Part shown: one piece after another, positions 7,968 through 16,134 of the stretch
How the letters are laid out: the number at the start of each line of letters is the position of its first letter
How positions within the stretch are numbered: position 1 is the stretch's first letter
Assembly (NCBI GenBank): GCA_023411645.1
Contig: JAEYON010000006.1
Span: forward strand, 17,727 to 81,726
Direction of reading: 5' to 3'
DNA length: 64,000 nucleotides
From: Bacillota bacterium
GTDB taxonomy: Bacteria; Bacillota; Clostridia; Acetivibrionales; DTU013
Position numbers and translations under genes: made by a program
Notes under the pieces: model-generated
Told to the model about the DNA's origin: nothing
Database searches by the model: none
What the model saw: only the letters and a program-made list of their open reading frames with translations

Positions 7968-8768
7968 TTATCTTCTTAAGTTGTTTGCAATACCAAGCAT
8001 CTCATCCGAGGATTGAATGGCCTTTGAGTTTAGTTCATACGCCCTTTGAGCAACAATCAGCTTGACCATTTCCTCAACCGTTTTCACATTGGAGGATTCA
8101 AGGAAATTCTGGTTGATCAGGCTCACCTGCGTGGTATCCAACGCCATAATCGAAGCCCCCGACGCCTCTGTAGCCTTGTAAAGATTTCTTCCGATACTCT
8201 CCAGACCGCTTCTATTATCAAAGTAGGCAAGGCCAATAACCTGACCTGTTGGAACAAACAGCCCATCCTCATCCATGTAGCTCAGCTCACCGCTTTGCGA
8301 TACATTCAACCTGGATAGATCTACATCGATGTAAATAGGAGATTCAAATTCATCCAGTACAGGATAGCCCTCGGAAGTCGTAAGCATTTTTCCCATGTCT
8401 GTTAAGCTAATCTTAAAGCTGCCATCTCTGGTATAATTGACCTCTCCCGCTGGCCCCTGTATCATAAAAAACGCATCGCCATCAATATAAAAATCAAGAG
8501 GATTACCTGTCTCTTCAGGACTACCCGCCTGGAAATCCTTCAGCGTAGCCACAGCCGTTGTGCCATGTCCGACCTGCAGGTTGACAGGTCTTCCGCCATT
8601 CTCCATCACACGGGCTCTGTCCATCGTTTCATAAAGCAGATCCTTGAATTCAATCCGCTCTTTTTTATATGCCGTCGTGTTAACATTAGCAAGGTTGTTC
8701 GAAATAACATCTACATTCATTTGTTGTGCCAGCATCCCTGATGCTGAGGTCCAAAGCGCTCTCATCAT
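7968..8768 (-). CDS. flhP: Flagellar basal-body rod protein of the FlgG family (FlhP-like)
   Basis: The 266-residue product has the flagellar rod/hook N-terminal signature (SASGMLAQQMNVDVISNNLANVNTTAYKK) and the C-terminal helix (NVKTVEEMVKLIVAQRAYELNSKAIQSSDEML). These helices form the D0 coiled coil of rod and hook proteins. The central DGDAFF...YTRDGSF segment is the FlgG-type D1 region. Length matches FlgG/FlhP. The order spoIIID-mbl-flhO-flhP is the one known in Bacillus subtilis, so FlhP is the preferred name; it would act as a distal rod component. The start has GGAGGG nine bases upstream. The gene follows flhO by 48 bases. Confidence 0.9.
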   Translation of the reverse strand: MMRALWTSASGMLAQQMNVDVISNNLANVNTTAYKKERIEFKDLLYETMDRARVMENGGRPVNLQVGHGTTAVATLKDFQAGSPEETGNPLDFYIDGDAFFMIQGPAGEVNYTRDGSFKISLTDMGKMLTTSEGYPVLDEFESPIYIDVDLSRLNVSQSGELSYMDEDGLFVPTGQVIGLAYFDNRSGLESIGRNLYKATEASGASIMALDTTQVSLINQNFLESSNVKTVEEMVKLIVAQRAYELNSKAIQSSDEMLGIANNLRR

Positions 8769-8816
8769 ACCGATGACCCTCCCGATCTGCTTGTTAATAA
8801 ACTGTTTCAGCTATCG

Positions 8817-9596
8817 TTATCTGACTGCTCCAACCTGATTAACGGCCTTGTCCAATGTCTGGTCAATAGCCTGTAATACCTTCTGGTTTGCCTCATACGA
8901 ACGTAAAACAGTGATCATATCCACCATTTCTCTTACAATATTGACGTTTGACAATTCCGTAAAGCCCTGCTGAATTGTGCCGGTAAATTCCACGACCTCG
9001 GCGTCTTCCTCCGCCCGGATCAGATTCATTCCATATTTCCTTAATGATGATGTATCAGCAAATTCAGTGATCAGCAGCCTGTCTATGAATTCACCGTCCT
9101 GCATGACCGTACCATCCTCACTGACAGTAAAGCCGCCGTCTTGCAGTATTATAGGACCGTTTTCTCCAAGTACGGTATAGCCCTCTTTAGTGACAAGAGA
9201 ATTATTGCTGCTTCTGGCAAAAGAGCCGTCTCTTGTGTAGAAGATGCTGATTTCTCCATTCGCATTCGGAACTGCAACGGTAAAGAAAGCATTGCTGCTG
9301 TCTCTAATGGCCATATCAAGGTTATTATCAGTATTGCTTAGCTGGCCCTGCGAATAGTAGGTAAATACCTCGCCAACATCATTGCCAAGTTCCATCGTTC
9401 CGATATTATATGGTCTGCCCGATGCGGTATCGGTATCCCTCAATATTTTTGTCAAGACGTCAGGAAAGCTTTCAAATACCATCGTGTCCTTTTTATAACC
9501 GTTTGTACCGGCATTGGCCATGTTGTTCGAAATAATATCCATCTTTTTCTGAATTGCAAGCATGCTCCAGCCGGAGGTGTATAAGCCACGTACCAT
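8817..9596 (-). CDS. flhO: Flagellar hook-basal body protein, FlgF/FlhO-like
   Basis: The 259-residue product shows the paired signatures of rod/hook proteins: SGWSMLAIQKKMDIISNNMANAGTNGYKKD at the N-terminus, and ELSNVNIVREMVDMITVLRSYEANQKVLQAIDQTLDKA at the C-terminus. DSSNAFFTV...YTRDGSFARS lies between them. It is predicted to be a proximal or distal rod subunit exported by the flagellar type III apparatus. ATG with AAGGAG upstream. It is separated from mbl by two strong terminators (9685-9774), so it probably has its own promoter and forms an operon with flhP and the FlgJ-like gene. No other flagellar genes lie in this window. Confidence 0.88.
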   Translation of the reverse strand: MVRGLYTSGWSMLAIQKKMDIISNNMANAGTNGYKKDTMVFESFPDVLTKILRDTDTASGRPYNIGTMELGNDVGEVFTYYSQGQLSNTDNNLDMAIRDSSNAFFTVAVPNANGEISIFYTRDGSFARSSNNSLVTKEGYTVLGENGPIILQDGGFTVSEDGTVMQDGEFIDRLLITEFADTSSLRKYGMNLIRAEEDAEVVEFTGTIQQGFTELSNVNIVREMVDMITVLRSYEANQKVLQAIDQTLDKAVNQVGAVR

Positions 9597-9684
9597 ATTA
9601 ACTCCTTGATATGTATATTACACAAAGTATGTGCACCAGTAATATTATCGGAAAGAAACTCAATCCTCTTAACGCTTTACAAAT

Positions 9685-9717
9685 AAAATCACAGGGGCGT
9701 CGAGCCCCTGTGATTTT
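9685..9717 (-). terminator. 14-bp perfect stem-loop between mbl and flhO
   Basis: Arms AAAATCACAGGGGC (9685-9698) and GCCCCTGTGATTTT (9704-9717) pair perfectly around a five-base loop. The minus-strand tail is TTTTATTTG. It is the second of two tandem hairpins after mbl and backs up the first. Confidence 0.7.
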
Positions 9718-9744
9718 AGCCAGATTTGCTGCGTAAATGGCCAT

Positions 9745-9774
9745 ATATAAAAAAGCCGGGATTTATCCCGGCTT
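9745..9774 (-). terminator. Rho-independent terminator of mbl
   Basis: Arms AAGCCGGG (9753-9760) and CCCGGCTT (9767-9774) enclose a six-base loop. On the minus strand they are followed by TTTTTTATATAT. It lies 15 bases after the mbl stop. Confidence 0.85.
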
Positions 9775-9789
9775 CGGAGCTGTACCAAT

Positions 9790-10818
9790 TTATTTTCTGT
9801 ATTTACTCTCGGCGGTCGCGCTCTGCTCAATGGCTTCGATATTATTGAGTGCCTCTCCAGTACCCAGCGCAACACAGGAAATTGCGTCATCGGCAATAAT
9901 CACATTGATGCCTGTCTTCTCCTGAAGCAGCTTGTCCAATCCATATACCAGACTGCCGCCGCCTGTCAGGACGATGCCCCTGTCGCTGATATCCGCGGAA
10001 AGCTCTGGAGGCGTTCTCTCAAGTACTGCATGCACTGCTTCTATAATGCTTGACATAGGCTCCTCAAGGGCTTCCATCATCTCGGAGGAGGTTACGGAAA
10101 TCGTCTTGGGCAGACCTGAGATCAGGTTTCTGCCTCTGACATCCATGGCCACCTCTTGAACTCTCGGATAAACCGTACCGATATTGATCTTCATCTCTTC
10201 CGATGTACGCTCTCCGATCATGATATTATGCTTTTTTCTCATATATCGAACAATTGCTTCATCGTACTTGTCACCGGCAATCTTTATCGAAGATGACACT
10301 ACAGTGCCGCCGAGAGAAATAACCGCAATATCAGTTGTTCCGCCGCCAATATCGACCACCATGCTGCCGCAGGCCTTTGATATGTCGATACCTGCTCCTA
10401 TTGCCGCAGCAATGGGCTCCTCAATCAGATACGTCTTTCTGGCGCCTGCCTGCATTGCTGCATCAATGACAGCACGTCTTTCTACTTCAGTTACGCCGCT
10501 TGGAACACACACCATGATCCTCGGCTTAAAAGGTCTGAATACCTTGTTGCCGCAAATTTTATTGATAAAATACTTCAACATTCTCTCCGTGATGTCATAA
10601 TCGGAGATAACGCCGTCCCTGAGCGGCCTGATCGCCACAATGTTGCCGGGAGTTCTGCCAAGCATGCGACGCGCTTCTTCTCCTACCGCCAAAAGCTTGT
10701 TTGTATTTTTTTCTATAGCTACTACGGAAGGTTCTCGCAGTACAATTCCCTTACCCTTGATATAGACCAACACAGAAGCTGTTCCAAGGTCAATACCGAT
10801 ATCCTGTCCCAAGCCCAA
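9790..10818 (-). CDS. mbl: MreB-like actin homologue Mbl, rod-shape-determining protein
   Basis: The product is an actin-fold ATPase of 342 residues. Visible motifs are phosphate-1 DIGIDLGTAS, the connect-1 region TPGNIVAIRPLRDGVI, phosphate-2 VVDIGGGTTDIAV and the adenosine motif GIVLTGGGSLVYGLD. MreB family proteins polymerise under the membrane and direct elongation-type wall synthesis. The position directly after spoIIID and before flhO is that of mbl in Bacillus subtilis, so Mbl is preferred over MreB. The start is a TTG at 10818 giving MGLGQDIGID, nine bases after AAGGGG; the earlier GTG and TTG are too close to that site. Two terminators follow. Confidence 0.92.
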   Translation of the reverse strand: MGLGQDIGIDLGTASVLVYIKGKGIVLREPSVVAIEKNTNKLLAVGEEARRMLGRTPGNIVAIRPLRDGVISDYDITERMLKYFINKICGNKVFRPFKPRIMVCVPSGVTEVERRAVIDAAMQAGARKTYLIEEPIAAAIGAGIDISKACGSMVVDIGGGTTDIAVISLGGTVVSSSIKIAGDKYDEAIVRYMRKKHNIMIGERTSEEMKINIGTVYPRVQEVAMDVRGRNLISGLPKTISVTSSEMMEALEEPMSSIIEAVHAVLERTPPELSADISDRGIVLTGGGSLVYGLDKLLQEKTGINVIIADDAISCVALGTGEALNNIEAIEQSATAESKYRK

Positions 10819-11153
10819 AAACAACACCCCTTTTTATAAAACCTGTCGTTTTTATGTCATATATGTAAAACCGCTAAGAATGCTTATTGATTTTGCCGCA
10901 ACAAGCCGGCCAAGCTCCAAAATCGACTTGGTGCAGTGCAATCATTATTGAAAATTTTGTTAAACCATAAATCAATCTTATCATAATATTACAATTATGC
11001 AACAATAGATTTTCTTTATCAAATCTGACAAAAAAGATTCCACTCTGACGTCATTCTAGTCATACATAAAGCCGGAGCAAATGAAATATTACTCCGGCTC
11101 AAGCATAGTACATTGGTTATTCATTTTGAATAATCTTATATCTTAAATACCTC
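10819..11153. other. Intergenic region between spoIIID and mbl
   Basis: This 335-base gap contains the spoIIID terminator (11065-11098) and an AT-rich stretch before the mbl ribosome-binding site. No convincing promoter pair, RNA gene or ORF is seen in the rest. Confidence 0.5.
11065..11098 (-). terminator. Rho-independent terminator of spoIIID
   Basis: Arms GCCGGAG (11071-11077) and CTCCGGC (11092-11098) with a 14-base loop are followed on the minus strand by CTTTATG. It lies 55 bases beyond the spoIIID stop. The T-run is short. Confidence 0.6.
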
Positions 11154-11417
11154 TTACATCGCTTTTGCATTTTCTCCCTGATATTTAGCCTTTGTAGCTT
11201 CTCCACCTCTAATATGTCTCTCTGCCTTGTTTTCCTCGAGCACTACCCTGACATTATCAGCCAGTTCGGAATTTACTTTGACAAGCCTTTCCGTAACATC
11301 CTTGTGCACTGTACTTTTGCTAATACCAAATTTTTTTGCAGCCGCCCTGACAGTCGTCTTTTTTTCGATAATGTAATTTGCCAGTTCTATCGCCCTCTCT
11401 TCGATATATCCCTTCAA
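11154..11417 (-). CDS. spoIIID: Stage III sporulation transcriptional regulator SpoIIID
   Basis: The 87-residue protein is a compact DNA-binding regulator. Its helix-turn-helix segment is TVRAAAKKFGISKSTVHKDVTERL, followed by the family-specific RHIRGGEATKAKY region that makes the second DNA contact. SpoIIID works in the mother cell after SigE and tunes the SigE and SigK regulons. The start is assigned to a TTG at 11417, giving MKGYIEERAIELA, nine bases after AGGGGG. The longer frame would place that ribosome-binding site inside the coding region. Its place between spoIIQ and mbl is conserved with Bacillus subtilis. It has its own terminator downstream. Confidence 0.95.
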   Translation of the reverse strand: MKGYIEERAIELANYIIEKKTTVRAAAKKFGISKSTVHKDVTERLVKVNSELADNVRVVLEENKAERHIRGGEATKAKYQGENAKAM

Positions 11418-11738
11418 TGATGTATACCCCCTCTTCAAGTCATACTGTGGAGAAATGTCATAACCTTCGGTTCTAATTTTTTATCGCAGGTAATATATTT
11501 TCCGGCAGTACGAACCTTCATAGGTAAAGGTGTGTCTGCTGCTTTTATTTATCCATTGTTCCTATTGTCTGACCGGGCTTGCTTCTTGTATTACTACAGT
11601 ATATATATGCCCTGCGGGCAATCAATATGATTCTAAATGCAATAACACCGTCAAAAAAGCAGAAGCAATTCCGCATTCGAAATCGCCTCTGCCTTCGAGC
11701 TATCATATTCAATTTAAGGTAGTATGCCAAAGAGGCTT
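11418..11738. other. Intergenic region between spoIIQ-like gene and spoIIID
   Basis: This 321-base gap precedes spoIIID. It presumably holds the spoIIID promoter, expected to be SigE-dependent, but I cannot point to a clear -35/-10 pair. Only short weak hairpins are visible (for example around 11606-11620). No gene is seen. Confidence 0.4.
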
Positions 11739-12602
11739 TTATTCCGCTGTATCTACAGTATTCGGTAAATATGCCACGGGATCCGCAGCAACATCATTTT
11801 CAAGTACCTCAAAGTGCAGATGCGGTTGTTCTGCAGATTCATCCATTGCGGTGTTGCCGATACTTCCGATGGTTTCGCCCTGCGTAACCTTTTGGTTTAC
11901 AGTCACCGTATCATCCGCCGCAAGATTCCTGTACAATGATTTCAGGTCGTTCCCATGATCGATCACCACCGTGATACCATAATATAAATCATTGCGGACA
12001 TCGCAAACAACTCCATCGGCGACTGCCTTTACAGGAGTCCCCCTGTCAGAGGCGATGTCGACGCCGGAATGCGCACGCCATTCTTCAAGAGTCTTAGAAT
12101 ATACCAGCTTGTCCATGGCATACTCCAGTGAGACTGAGCCATTTACAGGCATGATAAAGCTTTGCTGCTTCACAGGAGTAGTTGGCTTTGTTTTGGGTGT
12201 TGTTGTCTTTTCAGGTGTTGTAGTGTCCTTTGGGTCGGTTGTTTTCCCTTTGTCATCCTTGGGCTTTGCAGTACTGCTATCTGTGTTGACAGAAGCAGGA
12301 CTGCCGATAGCAGACCCTTCGGCAATGGCCTTATCATTTTCAGACCCCTGGGTATTAAGCTTCTCCGATTGATTTAGTGCAACATCCTCCGCAGCCAGAT
12401 CGTCCTCGGATTCATTCGAAAGCTCTCTTGCTTCATAATCGGGGTCTACGGGAGCGGCATTACGCGTGGTAACATATATTGCAGTTCCGGCTACAACCGC
12501 TATGCACAACAAAAGAACAACATAAAAACCTTTCTTCTCGAGAAATTCTTTTACTCCTTTTTTACTTCCTTTCTCTTCTGGAAACGAATTTTTCATATTC
12601 AC
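11739..12602 (-). CDS. spoIIQ: SpoIIQ-like M23/LytM-domain engulfment protein with intact zinc motif
   Basis: The 287-residue protein has a short cytoplasmic N-terminus, one membrane segment (FYVVLLLCIAVVAGTAIYV), a long Ser/Thr/Pro/Lys-rich linker, and a C-terminal LytM (M23) domain. The domain retains HSGVDIAS (first His and Asp), DHGN, and HLHFE, so all zinc ligands appear present. SpoIIQ sits in the forespore membrane and meets SpoIIIAH across the intermembrane space during engulfment. The Bacillus version has lost a zinc ligand; clostridial versions keep them. A GTG at 12602 is preferred, eight bases after GGAGG; the ATG at 12596 is an alternative. The gene lies 112 bases after spoIID. 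Confidence 0.88.
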   Translation of the reverse strand: MNMKNSFPEEKGSKKGVKEFLEKKGFYVVLLLCIAVVAGTAIYVTTRNAAPVDPDYEARELSNESEDDLAAEDVALNQSEKLNTQGSENDKAIAEGSAIGSPASVNTDSSTAKPKDDKGKTTDPKDTTTPEKTTTPKTKPTTPVKQQSFIMPVNGSVSLEYAMDKLVYSKTLEEWRAHSGVDIASDRGTPVKAVADGVVCDVRNDLYYGITVVIDHGNDLKSLYRNLAADDTVTVNQKVTQGETIGSIGNTAMDESAEQPHLHFEVLENDVAADPVAYLPNTVDTAE

Positions 12603-12714
12603 AGATTCCACCTCCATATAGTATTGTTTCCGCATATGGGAACGATATACATATGGCATGAAAAAATATGAAACTTTATTGGTATTGTGCAATAACGGAA
12701 ACATCTTAACAGAT

Positions 12715-13782
12715 TCACTTTGACCCGGTTAGTTCCTCATATCTCTGGATCGAGATCACATCAACTCCGGTATAATAATGTTCCAGGATCTCCCGATAGG
12801 TACCGCCCCTTTTGGCCAGTGAATCAGCACCCCATTGACTCATCCCTACTCCGTGGCCGTGACCTGTCGTCGTTATCTTCACTTTGCCGTCCCCGGCCTG
12901 CTCAATTACAAAGCTTGCCGAGCGAAGACCGAGCAACGTCCTGAACTCAGTACCCTTCATTGTAATATTTCCGATTTTCAATGTTTTAACTCTGCCGCCT
13001 GTAGTGTAATTCAATATTTCCATGTTTTCTGCGATATCTTCGTCAAACTCCTCCTGCGGATATTTCTTTCGAAGCTCTTGTACAATTTGCTCTGTTGTAA
13101 ATAATTTTGGAGTGACATATCCTTTAGAAGCCTCATCGCCGCTGCTATCAACACTCTGTAGGTATGGGACCGGCGACCCTGTCCAAACCTCCTCGACATT
13201 CTCTGTCTTACCTGAGCTACTGGCATGAAACAGCGTATTTGCAATATTGCCTTGATAAACAACGATCAGCCCCTTAGTGTCATTGACTGCTCTCTCAATT
13301 TTTCCCCAGTTTCTGGATGCAAACAGCAAACTCCATTTTTTTAAGGCTGCCTCTTTTCCTATCCATGCCTGGCAGTGGGTCGATTCGGTACATATATCCG
13401 TACCATCGTGCATTCCCTGCTTCGAGCTGTAAACACCAGTCATTCGTCCATAGGCAAAGGTTCTTGCTGCGACAGCCTGTGCTTTTAACGCTTCCAGTGA
13501 AAAATCCGCAGGCATTTCCGCAGCGACGACCCCCATAATATACTCCTCCAGATCCATCTCCTGTGATTTGTTCTGTGATGCATTATAAACTGTTATTTTG
13601 ACTTTCTCTGCAGTCACCGCTTCTTTTTGAGGCAACGGCGATGGCGAAGGATAAGGATATGGCGAAGATGAAGGTGAAGGCGATGGCGAAGGAGCGGATG
13701 GAGCACAGCCTCTTACAATGAACATTGGAAGCAGGACAACAATGACTATCATTATTCCGGCATAGTAAATCAGCTTCTTCAT
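12715..13782 (-). CDS. spoIID: Stage II sporulation protein D, peptidoglycan lytic transglycosylase
   Basis: An N-terminal membrane anchor (YYAGIMIVIVVLLPMFIV) is followed by a roughly 22-residue Ser/Pro/Tyr repeat linker and the SpoIID domain. The domain includes VVAAEMPADFSLEALKAQAVAARTFA (catalytic Glu in AAEMP), the CTESTHCQAW metal-site region, FHASSSGKTENVEEVW, and the C-terminal GHGHGVGMSQWGA. SpoIID cuts denuded glycan strands during engulfment, together with SpoIIP and SpoIIM. The ATG at 13782 follows AGGGGGG at a short spacing. The repeated Ser-Pro linker is longer than in typical homologues and may span the wall. It lies between murA and spoIIQ as in Bacillus. Confidence 0.93.
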   Translation of the reverse strand: MKKLIYYAGIMIVIVVLLPMFIVRGCAPSAPSPSPSPSSSPYPYPSPSPLPQKEAVTAEKVKITVYNASQNKSQEMDLEEYIMGVVAAEMPADFSLEALKAQAVAARTFAYGRMTGVYSSKQGMHDGTDICTESTHCQAWIGKEAALKKWSLLFASRNWGKIERAVNDTKGLIVVYQGNIANTLFHASSSGKTENVEEVWTGSPVPYLQSVDSSGDEASKGYVTPKLFTTEQIVQELRKKYPQEEFDEDIAENMEILNYTTGGRVKTLKIGNITMKGTEFRTLLGLRSASFVIEQAGDGKVKITTTGHGHGVGMSQWGADSLAKRGGTYREILEHYYTGVDVISIQRYEELTGSK

Positions 13783-13921
13783 GGCCCCCCCTGAATTCAT
13801 CAACTCACAAGTAATGTATATTCGTACAAAAAAAAAGTATGCAGTTCAACCTACATACTTTGTCCCTTCATTGGAAGCCGATTTATTCTTCGCATACTCT
13901 GCTCTGCCCGGTCTGCTCTGT

Positions 13922-15187
13922 TTACTCCATCCCATCCACTCTAATAATATTCGCCCCGAGGCTTTTTAATTTTTCATCAATCCTTATATAACCTCTGTCT
14001 ACATGTTCAATATCCTGTATTTCCGTAGTGCCCTCAGCACCTAGACCGGCAAGGATTAAAGCGGCGCCGGCCCTCAGATCTGTAGCCTTCACCCTTGCTC
14101 CTGTTAATCTGCCGCAACCTTCTATGATTGCACTTCTTCCCTCGACCTTGATATTAGCACCCATTCTCTTCAGTTCACATACATGCATAAACCGGTTTTC
14201 AAAAATTGTCTCTATGACCATGCTGGTCCCGCATGCCATACTCAACAAAGAGGTCATTTGGGATTGCATATCTGTCGGAAATCCGGGATATGGGTGTGTC
14301 TTTATGTCAACCGCCTGTAAATCCCTCCTCCTGACACGTATGGAAGTCAGTTCCTCAGAAACCTCAACACCAGCCTCTCTAAGCTTAGCGGTCACAGGCT
14401 TCAGGTGATCTGTAACAACATTTTCCACCACCACATCACCGCCGGTAATTGCAGCCGCTACCATATAGGTCCCCGCCTCAATACGGTCCGGGATAATGGA
14501 ATGGCTGACAGCCTTCAGCGCGGTCACACCTGATATTTTGATGGTGTCTGTTCCCGCACCTTTGATATCCGCGCCCATGGATGTCAAAAATGTCGCAAGA
14601 TCAACAATCTCCGGCTCGATCGCTGCATTTTCGATGACCGTCATTCCTTCTGCAAGCGTGGCAGCCATCATAATATTTTCCGTTGCACCGACGCTTGGAA
14701 AGTCCAGATAGACCTTTCCGCCTTTTAGCCGTCCGTTTCTCCTCGCCTCAATATAGCCATACCCCTGAGTAATACTTGCGCCCAAAGCCATGAACCCTTT
14801 CAAATGTAGATCCACAGGCCTCGACCCAATCGCACAGCCTCCGGGCAGAGATATTCGCACATACCCGGCTCTGGCCAGAAGCGGTCCTGCCACCAGGAAG
14901 GATGCTCGCATTTTATTGACCAGTTCATACGGTGCAGTGGTATTGGACAACGATCTGCAGTTTATCTCCAGCTTATCCTGTTTATCTGATAATGTTACAG
15001 ATGCACCCAACGATTGTACCAGTTCGCACATAATCCGCACATCGTTCAGATACGGAATCTCCTCAATCACGCTTTTGCCATCGGCGAGCAAGGATGCGGC
15101 AATGATAGGAAGTACTGAATTCTTTGCTCCGCTTACATGTATTCTGCCGCTTAGCGGTCTGCCTTCCGATATGATCAGTTTGGACAC
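13922..15187 (-). CDS. murA: UDP-N-acetylglucosamine 1-carboxyvinyltransferase MurA
   Basis: The 421-residue enzyme transfers enolpyruvate from PEP to UDP-GlcNAc, the committed step of peptidoglycan synthesis in the cytosol. Visible motifs are LSGRIHVSGAKNS near the N-terminus, the KMRASFLVAGPLLAR segment, and the active-site loop PGGCAIGSRPVDLH. That loop has the catalytic, fosfomycin-reactive Cys. The RAGAALILAGL motif is near the C-terminus. Length matches the family. The GTG at 15187 is chosen, seven bases after AAGGGGAG. It follows ywmB by 67 bases and precedes spoIID, matching murAA of Bacillus subtilis; a second MurA copy may exist elsewhere. Confidence 0.95.
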   Translation of the reverse strand: MSKLIISEGRPLSGRIHVSGAKNSVLPIIAASLLADGKSVIEEIPYLNDVRIMCELVQSLGASVTLSDKQDKLEINCRSLSNTTAPYELVNKMRASFLVAGPLLARAGYVRISLPGGCAIGSRPVDLHLKGFMALGASITQGYGYIEARRNGRLKGGKVYLDFPSVGATENIMMAATLAEGMTVIENAAIEPEIVDLATFLTSMGADIKGAGTDTIKISGVTALKAVSHSIIPDRIEAGTYMVAAAITGGDVVVENVVTDHLKPVTAKLREAGVEVSEELTSIRVRRRDLQAVDIKTHPYPGFPTDMQSQMTSLLSMACGTSMVIETIFENRFMHVCELKRMGANIKVEGRSAIIEGCGRLTGARVKATDLRAGAALILAGLGAEGTTEIQDIEHVDRGYIRIDEKLKSLGANIIRVDGME

Positions 15188-15254
15188 ATGTACACTCCCC
15201 TTTTCTCTCATTTGTTTATTACATAAATTTCATTTGTACTTCCATTACAGGGCT

Positions 15255-16016
15255 TCAGTACTCCGTCATGATAACAGGTGTTGCAAGCCATATGTATGTC
15301 TTTCCTTCGAAAGAATTGTACCTTGAAGCCAGGTTCACATTTACACGTCTTCCATTGACCCTTACCGCCTCCTTGATTGAAGGCGAAAATGCTGAAATGC
15401 TTATTAATCCGTCATCATTGATACCTTCGACCTTGTCAGCACTAATGCTGTCAAAAACCCTGCCGCACAATTTCTCCACTTCTTTTTCCAATAGTTGTCC
15501 CTCCAGACTGCCTGTAATCGAAATGCTTACCTCGGGTTCCATATCATGATGTCTCAGAATATCTGTAATCTTTGCGGCATATCTGGATGCCGTCTGATCC
15601 CCTGAAGTGTCAACAAGGCTGACTGAAAGACTGTATCCACCTTCCGGGTCTCCTTGCACATCCTTTAAAATACTGATGTGTATCCTTCGATCCTCATCAA
15701 TTATGTACCCGGTTTCTGTTCCTGCGCTTATATCATTATCTATGGATTGGAATATGGGTAAAATGTCCGCTACATTACCTCCGGAGCCGGAGATGATTTC
15801 TTTTGACAGCCACTGCCGCATATCTTCATCTTGATAGCTTTCCGGGTCTAGTTTTCCCCGGAAATATACTTCAGTACTGACAATTTCCGCGCCTGTCGCT
15901 TCAAATGCCCTCTGCATTATTGCAGCCGTTGCATCCTCCGGTTGTAATTTTTGCATGAATAAAATAAAAATGGAGATGACTAATAAAATAATAGTGATAA
16001 AAATATACTTTTTCAC
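15255..16016 (-). CDS. ywmB: YwmB-family exported protein
   Basis: The 253-residue product starts with a signal anchor (YIFITIILLVISIFILFMQ). A mixed alpha/beta domain follows with paired repeats (GAEIVSTEVYFRGKL, EVSISITGSLEGQLLEKEVE), ending in a strand-rich segment with YNSFEGKTYIWLATPVIMTEY. This matches the YwmB family, structurally TATA-box-binding-like and of unknown function, which is regularly encoded just upstream of murA-spoIID. The start is a GTG at 16016, eight bases after AAGGGGG. It is probably the first gene of a leftward ywmB-murA-spoIID transcript. Confidence 0.85.
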   Translation of the reverse strand: MKKYIFITIILLVISIFILFMQKLQPEDATAAIMQRAFEATGAEIVSTEVYFRGKLDPESYQDEDMRQWLSKEIISGSGGNVADILPIFQSIDNDISAGTETGYIIDEDRRIHISILKDVQGDPEGGYSLSVSLVDTSGDQTASRYAAKITDILRHHDMEPEVSISITGSLEGQLLEKEVEKLCGRVFDSISADKVEGINDDGLISISAFSPSIKEAVRVNGRRVNVNLASRYNSFEGKTYIWLATPVIMTEY

Positions 16017-16017
16017 T

Positions 16018-16108
16018 TATATGCCCCCTTGCCTGTAAAAAGCTGTTTACCGTAATCATACACAGGCTCTCATGATTTTAATTATTGCCTCATGTTAGGG
16101 GGCATATA
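16018..16108. repeat. 12-bp inverted repeat flanking the ywmB upstream region
   Basis: The ywmB ribosome-binding region reads AGGGGGCATATA on the minus strand (16029-16018). The same 12 bases recur on the plus strand at 16097-16108, followed by an ATG at 16110. The two arms are 67 bases apart. They could be an operator, a long-range RNA stem, or mark a tiny plus-strand gene (see findings). Confidence 0.45.
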
Positions 16109-16134
16109 CATGAAAATTTTCTTTGATTTAGCTT

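Noticed and set aside
13620..13690. Short tandem repeat as a CRISPR or minisatellite
   Set aside because: The repetitive DNA codes for the Ser-Pro linker of SpoIID in frame; there is no repeat-spacer pattern.
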